Source: UMGS1124 sp045613165
GTDB taxonomy: Bacteria > Bacillota_I > Bacilli_A > RF39 > UBA660
Assembly: GCA_045613165.1 (NCBI GenBank)
Contig: JAZLAK010000114.1
Span: 1 to 16,429 of the forward strand
DNA: 16,429 bases
Direction: 5' to 3'
Shown here in pieces: positions 1 to 6,346 of the stretch (positions are counted from its first letter, which is position 1; each line of letters starts with the position of its first letter). The position numbers were made by a program, and so were the translations under genes. The notes below the pieces were generated by a model. It had not been told where the DNA came from and did not search any database. It saw only the letters and a program-made list of their open reading frames with translations.

Positions 1-236
1 ACTCTAAATATAGCTTCAATTATAGTTATTTTAAAGTTCAAAAAATCATATAATATTTTTTTGAAACCAGTATAAGTATTTTCTTTTTCTTTACTAAAAT
101 ATGTTGTATATAAGAATATACCTCCTATTACTGCTAGTAATAAACTTATAATAGTCCATACTTCCCCTAATGAAAATGATGTTGCAGTATTTGAAATTGT
201 ATTTGTTATTCCACTATTAATATCGTATTGTGGCAT
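1..236 (-). CDS. N-terminal part of a membrane protein, unknown function (runs off the window)
   Basis: The minus-strand frame starts at ATG (234-236) and stays open to the window edge, giving 78 complete codons. The start reads MPQYDINSGITNTI. A hydrophobic helix lies at about residues 25-45 (WTIISLLLAVIGGIFLY), followed by a polar Lys/Glu stretch and a second hydrophobic beginning at the cut end. A GGTG-type ribosome binding site sits upstream of the ATG and an extended -10 promoter lies 25-53 bases upstream, so it is probably transcribed on its own. I do not recognise the family. It is real by promoter, start and codon structure, but its role is unknown. Confidence 0.7.
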   Translation of the reverse strand, partial: MPQYDINSGITNTISNTATSFSLGEVWTIISLLLAVIGGIFLYTTYFSKEKENTYTGFKKILYDFLNFKITIIEAIFR

Positions 237-260
237 TATTTATCACACCTTTCATTTTAA

Positions 261-289
261 AATATAGCATTTGAGTATGAATTTTTCAA
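261..289 (-). promoter_or_regulatory. Sigma-A-type promoter for the leftmost gene
   Basis: On the minus strand TTGAAA (284-289) is followed after 17 bases by TATATT (261-266), with TGC immediately before the -10 (extended -10). It lies between the HD/kinase gene and the start at 236, in the correct direction. Confidence 0.6.
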
Positions 290-315
290 GAAATTATATT
301 TTTTCATGTAAAGTA

Positions 316-1650
316 TTATTTATACTCTTTATAAATATCTTCCATAAGTTTGTTTTTTATAACATTTAATATATATTCAATAATATCAATTGATATCTCT
401 CTTTGGTTTTTATTTGTAGTATCAAATAATTTAAAAGTAATATCATGTTCTTCTGCTAGTTTTTTCATATTCATTAGAGAATGATTATATTCATTAATAT
501 TGTCTTCGTTTAAGAAATTTCTCTTTTCTAAAGATAAATTTGCATTATAATCACGTTGTAATGCTGTTAAACTATCAGTATAAGTAGATATTATTATATC
601 TATTTTTTCTTTAATTAAAGGTATATATGTATTTTTATAATCTTCATACTCTTTCTTACTCATACCATTTTTTAATACTAATCTGTCAACCCATATCAAT
701 CTATCAAATAAAGATCTATCTATAATAATTATATCCGGTTGATTATTTAATGATTCGTCCAATTGATTTAAAACATGTTTTGGAATTTCTGTATTAACAA
801 TATTTTTATATTTATTTTTTAACTCTGGATATATTTCTTTTTTATATTTTTCTGATGTTGTAAATTCTTCTAACACTTCTACTACAAAACCTTGTTTCTT
901 AAAAAAATCTTTTAAATTATTTATTAAGCTTGTTTTTCCTGTTCTAGGTGTACCAGTGAATTCTATTACAATTGGTTTTGTGTTTGATAATACTCTTTTT
1001 AATTTATATATTTCTTCTTTCTTATAATGAATTTGTTTTAGTTTATTATATTCATCAATATTATCTTTGAATATTTTTTCTTTTATGTATTTATCTTTAG
1101 TATCATTATAAAATATGTACTCTATTAATTCTTTTAATTTGATAAATATTGGTAAATTTTCGTTTTCATTATATATTAAGCTGTTATATATTTCTTCATA
1201 GTACCATTTTTGAGAAATAAAACCTCTTTTAAATGCAGAAAAATCATATTTACCTTTAATCTCAGATAGAATTCTTAAATCTTCTAAATTACTTATTTTA
1301 TCAGCACATATAATTGCTTTGTGTCTTAAGTCTAATTTTTTTGTATTATCAATTGTATGTTGTTTTCTTTCTTCCCACGATAAACTTTTGTCAGGTTCAC
1401 TTGCACCATATACTAAAGATGCAATATCTTCTCCAAAATATTCTTTTATATCATCAATTGTATATTTTGTATCCTCTACTACATCATGTAAATATCCTGC
1501 TGCTATGACATTTTCATCAAAATCATTTTCTATTAAAATATTTCCTACATTTATCGGATGAATTACCATTGGTTTTTCAGGATCACTTTTTCTAACTTGA
1601 CCTTTGTGTGCCTTTATAGCAAATTCTTTAGCCTCTTTTAATACGTCCAT
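316..1650 (-). CDS. SpoT/MESH1-like HD hydrolase fused to a P-loop nucleoside-kinase-like domain
   Basis: Residues about 1-130 match the HD phosphohydrolase fold of the RelA/SpoT/MESH1 family. His31 (in IHP), His55-Asp56 (LHD), the following VEDT acidic pair and Asp117 (CADKISNL) are all present, so the metal-binding set of a (p)ppGpp-type pyrophosphohydrolase looks intact. A helical linker covers about 130-222. Residues 225-444 form a P-loop domain: Walker A GTPRTGKT at 233-240, a Walker-B-like IIIIDRS at 307-313 followed by FDRLIW, and a basic lid-like segment (QRDYNANLSLEKR, 365-377). This resembles deoxynucleoside/thymidylate kinases or the AAA_28/NadR kinase group. No RelA synthetase domain is present. 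A GGTG-type ribosome binding site precedes the ATG. By inference it is a soluble enzyme of nucleotide metabolism or alarmone turnover. The substrate is unknown; the HD part is the surer assignment. Confidence 0.85.
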   Translation of the reverse strand: MDVLKEAKEFAIKAHKGQVRKSDPEKPMVIHPINVGNILIENDFDENVIAAGYLHDVVEDTKYTIDDIKEYFGEDIASLVYGASEPDKSLSWEERKQHTIDNTKKLDLRHKAIICADKISNLEDLRILSEIKGKYDFSAFKRGFISQKWYYEEIYNSLIYNENENLPIFIKLKELIEYIFYNDTKDKYIKEKIFKDNIDEYNKLKQIHYKKEEIYKLKRVLSNTKPIVIEFTGTPRTGKTSLINNLKDFFKKQGFVVEVLEEFTTSEKYKKEIYPELKNKYKNIVNTEIPKHVLNQLDESLNNQPDIIIIDRSLFDRLIWVDRLVLKNGMSKKEYEDYKNTYIPLIKEKIDIIISTYTDSLTALQRDYNANLSLEKRNFLNEDNINEYNHSLMNMKKLAEEHDITFKLFDTTNKNQREISIDIIEYILNVIKNKLMEDIYKEYK

Positions 1651-1673
1651 ATCTTCACCACTTTCTTTTATTT

Positions 1674-1682
1674 ATTATATCA
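1674..1682 (-). promoter_or_regulatory. Extended -10 promoter for the HD/kinase gene
   Basis: TGATATAAT on the minus strand (TG at 1681-1682, TATAAT at 1674-1679), about 24 bases before the ATG and just after the amidase terminator. No good -35 box is visible, as is common for extended -10 promoters. Confidence 0.45.
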
Positions 1683-1713
1683 TGTTTTATATTTTTATAT
1701 GTGATTTGTATAA

Positions 1714-1742
1714 AAAATAGTTTCATTTTAAGAAACTATTTT
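1714..1742 (-). terminator. Rho-independent terminator after the LysM amidase
   Basis: An 11-bp stem (1714-1724 with 1732-1742) and a 7-base loop are followed on the minus strand by a run of T. The amidase stop codon (TAG, 1736-1738) lies inside the stem. Confidence 0.75.
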
Positions 1743-3139
1743 GTTATTAGTAATTGTTGACCTATAGTTAAAGAATTATCTATTAAATTGTTTATTTCTT
1801 TTAGTTCATTTACTGTTAAGTTATTATCTTTGGCTATGCTCCATAGAGTATCACCTTTTTTTACTGTATATACTGAATCTAAAGTGCCAGGTATTTTTAA
1901 TAGTTGGCCTACTGATAATGTATTATTAGTTAAGTTATTCAATGATTTTATTTCATCTACTGTTGTATTATATTTATTCGCTAGAAAATATAATGTATCT
2001 CCTGCTTTAACTGTATAGTAATCGTAATCTTCTGTAACTATGTCACTAGTATTTTCTCTTATTTTTAATGTTTGTCCTATAGATAGGATATTTGAAGATA
2101 AGTTATTTAACTCTTTTAATTCATTTACAGTTAAGTTATATTTCGAAGCAATTGAGTATAATGTGTCTCCTGATTTAACTGTATATGTATTTATAGTACT
2201 TTCTTCAGTAGTACCTGGTAATTTTAATACTTGGCCTATTGATAAATTATTTGTTGTTAAGTTGTTTAAAGATTTTAATTCACTTACTGTTGTACCATAT
2301 TTGTTTGCAATAGAATATAATGATTCTCCTTTTGAAACTGTATGTGTATTTGGTTGTTCTATACTTGTTCCAGGTATTTTAAGGACTTGTCCCAATGATA
2401 ATGTATTAGATGTTAAATTGTTTGTAGTTTTTAATTCATCTACTGTAATATCATATTTTTTAGCAATTGAATATAATGTATCTCCAGATTTAACAGTGTA
2501 TGTATTTGAATATAGTGGAGATTCTTCTTCTATTTCTTCTGTTGGTAATTTTAATTGTTGTCCTATAGATAAAGTGTTGGATGTAAGATTATTTATTTCT
2601 TTTATTTTGTTAACAGTAGTGTTATTAGCATTTGCTATACTCCATAATGAATCTCCTTTTTTTACAGTATAATAACCTTTCTTTTCATATGGTATATTTT
2701 TATAATCTAATACTGCTTCTACCACTGCATCTGCATAGTCTTTATAATTAGCTTTTAATCTAGTTGCATCACTTGCATTATCTAGAAAACCATACTCTAC
2801 TATAACTGTTTCTGCATTAGGAGTATTTCTTAACATATAATAATAATCTTTAGATGTATCACTAGGTAAACGTCTTTGATAATATTTTCTTATAGTTTGT
2901 CCTTTTTCTGATATGTTATTAAGTATTTTACTTGCAAAAGTATCTTTATCACGAAGGGCATAGATTACTTCAGCACCTTCGCCACCTCCTGCATTTATGT
3001 GATTAGATATAATTATTACATTTTCTCCGTTACCATATTTGGATAAGGCTACTCCAGGTCTATTATCACTTGTTAAAGTTGTATCACTATTTCTAGTTAA
3101 TTCAACAGGTATACCTAATTCTCTAAACCTATCATACAT
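1736..3139 (-). CDS. N-acetylmuramoyl-L-alanine amidase (Amidase_3) with six LysM repeats, 5' end interrupted
   Basis: This peptidoglycan hydrolase would cut the lactyl-L-Ala amide bond. From the first in-frame Met the protein retains the second half of an Amidase_3 domain: the zinc His (ISNHINAGGGEGAEV, His47) and the catalytic Glu (VIVEYGFLDN, Glu115). Six LysM modules of about 45 residues fill 156-467, each with a GDTLYSIA-type core and an SIGQ-LK-IP end, binding glycan strands. The first zinc His (HGG) and zinc Glu (EKDL) are encoded in the same frame upstream of 3139, but no standard start codon is available before an in-frame TAA at 3227-3229. As it stands, translation from Met 3139 would give an enzyme lacking two metal ligands. 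No signal peptide is visible, as in some mother-cell lytic amidases. The options are a recent nonsense mutation, a sequence error or non-canonical initiation. Confidence 0.8.
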   Translation of the reverse strand: MYDRFRELGIPVELTRNSDTTLTSDNRPGVALSKYGNGENVIIISNHINAGGGEGAEVIYALRDKDTFASKILNNISEKGQTIRKYYQRRLPSDTSKDYYYMLRNTPNAETVIVEYGFLDNASDATRLKANYKDYADAVVEAVLDYKNIPYEKKGYYTVKKGDSLWSIANANNTTVNKIKEINNLTSNTLSIGQQLKLPTEEIEEESPLYSNTYTVKSGDTLYSIAKKYDITVDELKTTNNLTSNTLSLGQVLKIPGTSIEQPNTHTVSKGESLYSIANKYGTTVSELKSLNNLTTNNLSIGQVLKLPGTTEESTINTYTVKSGDTLYSIASKYNLTVNELKELNNLSSNILSIGQTLKIRENTSDIVTEDYDYYTVKAGDTLYFLANKYNTTVDEIKSLNNLTNNTLSVGQLLKIPGTLDSVYTVKKGDTLWSIAKDNNLTVNELKEINNLIDNSLTIGQQLLITK

Positions 3140-3241
3140 ATATCTACTAATATTTAAAGTTAAATCTTTTTCTATTATACCATTACCAGTTGCTCCAGAA
3201 TCTTCTCCTCCATGTGCTAGATACCTTTATACACGGAACAT
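3140..3241 (-). other. In-frame 5' extension of the amidase with a TAA at codon 5
   Basis: Reading upstream of Met 3139 in the same frame gives HGGEDSGATGNGIIEKDL, the textbook Amidase_3 zinc-site segment, preceded by R-Y-L-A. Continuing upstream gives TAA (3227-3229), then V-R-F and an ATG (3239-3241). An ATG about ten codons before HGG is where these domains often begin, so one stop codon separates a plausible start from an otherwise intact domain. No ATG, GTG or TTG occurs in frame between the TAA and 3139. Confidence 0.6.
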
Positions 3242-3264
3242 AATTAGGAAAGCGCTTAATACAA

Positions 3265-3290
3265 AAAATAACCTTAAATCAGGTTATTTT
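3265..3290 (-). terminator. Terminator hairpin after the two-helix membrane gene
   Basis: A 10-bp stem (3265-3274 with 3281-3290) contains the core AATAACCT/AGGTTATT, has a 6-base loop and is followed by a T run on the minus strand. The outer A/T pairs also give a T run on the plus strand. It would end the transcript that contains the EF-Tu-like genes, so the amidase needs its own promoter; none is clear in 3240-3264. Confidence 0.65.
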
Positions 3291-3359
3291 ATTTTTTTAG
3301 AAAATCAATATTCATAAATTTCCATCTCAAGTATTTTTTATATAATTTGTTATCAATTA

Positions 3360-3848
3360 CTAGTGTTTAAAATGTAATATTTTTTTATTATTAGTTAAAT
3401 TCATTAAATTGATAATATATGTATTTCCTTTATATTCTATTATTTGTAATAAAACTTTATCACCTATATTGCATATTCTATCCATCCAATCAACTTCAAA
3501 AATCAATGAAGTGTCTTTAAACTCTAAACATCTTCTATTTGAACTATTATCACAAAGTTCTGGCGAAGAATTATAAATATATTTATTTGTAATTTCTGTT
3601 TCTATTATTTTATAATTTTTACAATGTATAGAGGTTTTTATTGTTTTTTTTAATCCACTTGAAATATTCATTAAAGAATAGATTGCAATAGTAGTTAAAA
3701 TTGTTAATATTCTTGTTAATAATTCTTTTTGAATAAAAATAACAATTATTAGTATTACGATTAAAATAGTTAATATAATTTTTTTATTTTTAAAATATTT
3801 ATTTAATATTTTTTTATTCATTTCTTCTATATCTAATTCATTCCACAT
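3360..3848 (-). CDS. Small membrane protein with an N-terminal two-helix hairpin, unknown function
   Basis: 162 residues. A Lys-rich stretch (KNKK, 20-23) precedes a hydrophobic helix at about 24-39 and a second at about 44-60. KK-TIK follows, so both ends are predicted to be cytoplasmic. The C-terminal 100 residues are soluble, with four Cys (76, 99, 107, 126) and a beta-rich end (GDKVLLQIIEYKGNTYIINL) that could be a small OB- or SH3-like barrel, although this is only an impression. A strong AAGGAG site precedes the ATG, 25 bases after the preceding EF-Tu-like gene, so it is probably the last gene of that operon. I do not recognise the family. Confidence 0.75.
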   Translation of the reverse strand: MWNELDIEEMNKKILNKYFKNKKIILTILIVILIIVIFIQKELLTRILTILTTIAIYSLMNISSGLKKTIKTSIHCKNYKIIETEITNKYIYNSSPELCDNSSNRRCLEFKDTSLIFEVDWMDRICNIGDKVLLQIIEYKGNTYIINLMNLTNNKKILHFKH

Positions 3849-3873
3849 ACTTGAATCTCCTTAAATTTATTTA

Positions 3874-4953
3874 TTAATAAACTTTTTTTACAATTCCTGT
3901 ACCCAAAATTCTTCCGCCACTTCTTATAGAAAATTCACTTCCTATTTCCATCGCAAAACCTTTTTCCATTTCAATAGTTATAAATAAATTATCTCCTGGA
4001 TTAATAGCTTGTATTTGCTCTGTAAATTCAAAACTACCATTCACATCAGCGGTTCTAAAATATATTTGTGCAGTATTTTCTTCCGGCGTTATGGACCATT
4101 TTAGTTTGTTTCCCTCCTCTAAAGGAATCATAGTTATTTCAGCATCAAATTTTTTATATGATTTGATTGAATCTATTTTTGCTAATACTTGCCCACGTTC
4201 AATTTGGTCTCTAAGTATATCCTTTAAAACAATCCCGACATTATCTCCTGCTACAGCTTCTTCTTTTTCTTCTCTAAATTCTTCTATTCCAATGACTTCT
4301 GATGACAAAATTTCTTCATTTAATCCTACTATTTGAACTTTATCTCCTATTTTTACCTTACCTCTGTCTACCTTTCCTGTAACAACAGTTCCTCTACCAG
4401 TGATAGTGAAAACATCTTCTATACTAAATAAAAACGCAGCATCTTCATTAGTTGAATTATTTTGTTGCTCATTCTCACCAATATTATTATTTTCGTTTTC
4501 TGAATTATTAGGAATTTCATTATTATTTATTTCTTTTTTATCTTGATTAATAAATATAAATGCCCCTGCAACTATGACAATTGCTATTATAATCAGAACT
4601 ATAATTAAAACTTTGTTGTTCTTTTTTTGCGGTTGTTCAGTTTGCATGTATCCTGTATTTATTTGTGATGGTTGTACTTGTTGCATTGGTTGTTGAATGC
4701 TTTGCATTTGTGGTTGTACTACTTGTTGCATAGGTTGTTGAACATTTTGTATTTGCGATTGTACAGGTTGTTGCATTGGTTGTTGAATATTTTGAGCTTG
4801 AGATTGTACTGCTTGTTGCATAGGTTGTTGAACATTTTGTATTTGTGATTGTTCAGTTTGTTGAACAGATTGTTGCAAATTATTATTTTGATTTGCATAG
4901 ACAGGTTGTCCTGTTTGTGGATCATAACCTATTATATTATTATTTTGTTCCAT
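3874..4953 (-). CDS. Membrane-anchored EF-Tu derivative with domains 2 and 3 only (no GTPase domain)
   Basis: Domain order: a YDPQTGQP tag (10-17), a Gln-rich linker with repeated QNVQQPMQQ units (27-97), a QKKNNK basic patch, one hydrophobic helix (about 114-135), an Asn/Glu linker (140-171), then EF-Tu domain 2 (about 172-262) and domain 3 (about 266-359). Domain 2 is unmistakable: FLFSIEDVFTITGRGTVV, VERG-like VDRGKVKIGDKV, GIEEFRE in place of EF-Tu GVEMFRK, and IERGQVLAK. Domain 3 keeps IYFRTADVNG, NPGDN and the SGGRILGTGIV ending. Domain 1 is completely absent, so it cannot bind GTP on its own. Positive charge before the helix and acidic residues after it predict the C-terminus outside. 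It lies 20 bases downstream of its paralogue, which has domain 1. The role is unknown; scaffold, adhesin or partner of the paralogue are possibilities. Confidence 0.85.
   Translation of the reverse strand: MEQNNNIIGYDPQTGQPVYANQNNNLQQSVQQTEQSQIQNVQQPMQQAVQSQAQNIQQPMQQPVQSQIQNVQQPMQQVVQPQMQSIQQPMQQVQPSQINTGYMQTEQPQKKNNKVLIIVLIIIAIVIVAGAFIFINQDKKEINNNEIPNNSENENNNIGENEQQNNSTNEDAAFLFSIEDVFTITGRGTVVTGKVDRGKVKIGDKVQIVGLNEEILSSEVIGIEEFREEKEEAVAGDNVGIVLKDILRDQIERGQVLAKIDSIKSYKKFDAEITMIPLEEGNKLKWSITPEENTAQIYFRTADVNGSFEFTEQIQAINPGDNLFITIEMEKGFAMEIGSEFSIRSGGRILGTGIVKKVY
4663..4875 (-). repeat. Gln/Pro-rich linker repeats in the EF-Tu domain 2-3 gene
   Basis: About five imperfect units of 14-17 codons based on IQNVQQPMQQ-VQSQ. 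At DNA level the core TTGCATTGGTTGTTG (plus strand) occurs exactly at 4681 and 4771, with one-base variants at 4726 and 4816. Confidence 0.8.
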
Positions 4954-4973
4954 TTTTTTTACATCTCCTTATA

Positions 4974-6326
4974 TTATTCAGTAGATTTAACTATTCCAAC
5001 ACCTACTAATTTATTACCTTCTAAAATTTGAAAATAGTCACCTTTTTTTAATGACATTTCATTTTCTAAAGTTATAGTCACATCTAAATTGTCTCCCGGC
5101 ATAACCATTTCTACACCTGCAGGCAATGTTATAGTTGCATTTTCTTTTGTTGATGATATAGAAAATTGTGCATTATAATTATCTTGAAAAGGTGCAGTTC
5201 TTCCATCTTCATCTCTTGTTAAAATATAAACAGTAGCATCAAATTTTGTATATGAATTAGATGATTCATTAGAAATTCTTTTTGTAAACCACTTATCCAT
5301 TGAATTAATTAATTCCTTGATACTTGTTTCACCTTTCTTATCTCCTTCAATAGCTTTTAATGCAGACCCTTTGATAATTGGAGTATTTTCACTATCAAAT
5401 CCATATTCACCAATTAATTCTTTTATTTCTGTTTCGACTAATGATATTAATTCTTCATCATCTACCATATCAATTTTACTAATATAAACTACTATTTTAT
5501 TTACCCCTGCTTTTTGAAGTAACATAAGATGTTCTCTAGTTTGAGGCATTGGCCCATCTGCAGCTGAAACAACTAAGATAGCACCATCCAATTTTATCGC
5601 ACCAGAAATTATTGATCTAATATAATCAACATGTCCAGGCATATCGTAATGAAAATAATTATTTTTGGATGTTTTATACTCCACTAATGTTTCATTATAT
5701 GTAACTCCGTTTTTATTAACTTCTGGCGCGTTACTTATTTCATCTGCTGTTTTATATGTTCCATAGAATTTTGTAATTGCAGACGTTAAAGTAGATTTCC
5801 CGTGATCATAATGACCAACTGTTGATATTATTAAATCTTGCTTTTCACCAGTGTATTCTTCTTCAATTAAATCATTAGAAGAATCTGAATTATTTTGTTG
5901 TTCGTTCTCACCCATGTTATTATTTTCTATTTCAGAATTATTAGAAATTTCATTATTACCAGTTTCTTTTTCATCTCGATTTATAAATAAAAATATTCCT
6001 GCAATTATAGCAATTATCGCTATAATTCCAAATATAATTAAAGTCTTGTTACTCTTTTTTTGCGGTTGCTCATTTGATGTATGATTTGTATTCATCTGAG
6101 ATTGTATTGGTTGTTGAATACTTTGCATTTGTGGTTGTACAGGTTGTTGCATTGGTTGTTGAACATTTTGCATTTGTGGTTGTACTGTTTGCTGTAAATT
6201 ACTATTTTGATTATCATAAATAGGTTGTCCTGTTTGTGGATCATAACCTATTATGTTTTTATTTTGATTATCATAAATAGGTTGCCCTGTTTGTGGATCA
6301 TAACCTATTATATTATTCTGTTCCAT
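4974..6326 (-). CDS. Membrane-anchored EF-Tu derivative with the GTPase domain plus domain 3 (no domain 2)
   Basis: The N-terminus has two copies of a YDPQTGQP tag, a QQPMQQ linker (44-78), a KKSNK patch, one helix (about 94-115) and an Asn/Glu linker nearly identical to that of its paralogue. Residues 163-350 are an EF-Tu G domain: G1 GHYDHGKST (171-179), NAPE, G2 Thr209 in NGVTYNETLVEYKT, G3 DMPGH (228-232, keeping the catalytic-type His), QTREH, G4 SKID (283-286) where EF-Tu has NKCD, VDDEEL, and G5 GSALKA (320-325). The chain then passes directly to domain 3 (KFDATVYILTRDEDGR, about 361-450, with GVEMVMPGDN); domain 2 is missing. Charges predict C-terminus outside. The Asn-to-Ser change in G4 could weaken guanine selectivity. 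A housekeeping tuf gene would have domains 1-2-3, about 395 residues and no helix, so this is a paralogue of unknown role. Confidence 0.88.
   Translation of the reverse strand: MEQNNIIGYDPQTGQPIYDNQNKNIIGYDPQTGQPIYDNQNSNLQQTVQPQMQNVQQPMQQPVQPQMQSIQQPIQSQMNTNHTSNEQPQKKSNKTLIIFGIIAIIAIIAGIFLFINRDEKETGNNEISNNSEIENNNMGENEQQNNSDSSNDLIEEEYTGEKQDLIISTVGHYDHGKSTLTSAITKFYGTYKTADEISNAPEVNKNGVTYNETLVEYKTSKNNYFHYDMPGHVDYIRSIISGAIKLDGAILVVSAADGPMPQTREHLMLLQKAGVNKIVVYISKIDMVDDEELISLVETEIKELIGEYGFDSENTPIIKGSALKAIEGDKKGETSIKELINSMDKWFTKRISNESSNSYTKFDATVYILTRDEDGRTAPFQDNYNAQFSISSTKENATITLPAGVEMVMPGDNLDVTITLENEMSLKKGDYFQILEGNKLVGVGIVKSTE
6093..6197 (-). repeat. Gln/Pro-rich linker in the EF-Tu GTPase-domain gene
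   Basis: Two to three units of the QMQNVQQPMQQ-V type. The plus-strand core TTGCATTGGTTGTTG is at 6147. Confidence 0.75.
6201..6314 (-). repeat. 57-bp in-frame tandem duplication (two copies of the YDPQTGQP tag)
   Basis: Codons 5-23 and 24-42 are the same 19 residues apart from the last (K versus S), and the DNA copies are nearly identical. The paralogue at 3874-4953 has one copy, so this is a recent duplication. Confidence 0.85.
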
Positions 6327-6346
6327 TATTTATATCCTTTCTACTA

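Noticed and set aside
1788..2672. Long plus-strand open frames opposite the LysM repeats
   Set aside because: They mirror the repetitive LysM coding sequence, have no ribosome binding sites and encode no recognisable protein; the minus-strand frame is clearly the gene.
1736..3241. Prophage endolysin module
   Set aside because: No holin, tail, integrase or other phage gene is present; the LysM-rich amidase fits a cellular wall enzyme as well.
4663..4875. Regular repeats considered as a CRISPR array
   Set aside because: The units are imperfect, in frame, without unique spacers, and encode the Gln linker; no cas genes are near.
4719..4925. Minus-strand alternative frame with repeated N-N-L-C-N-K-type sequence, and similar alternative frames at 11681-11875 and 13565-13879
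   Set aside because: Out-of-frame readings of the Gln-rich repeats; they follow directly from the repeated codons.
4974..6326. Housekeeping elongation factor Tu (tuf)
   Set aside because: It has an N-terminal membrane helix and linkers, lacks domain 2 and has an altered G4 motif; no ribosomal protein or fusA gene is adjacent.
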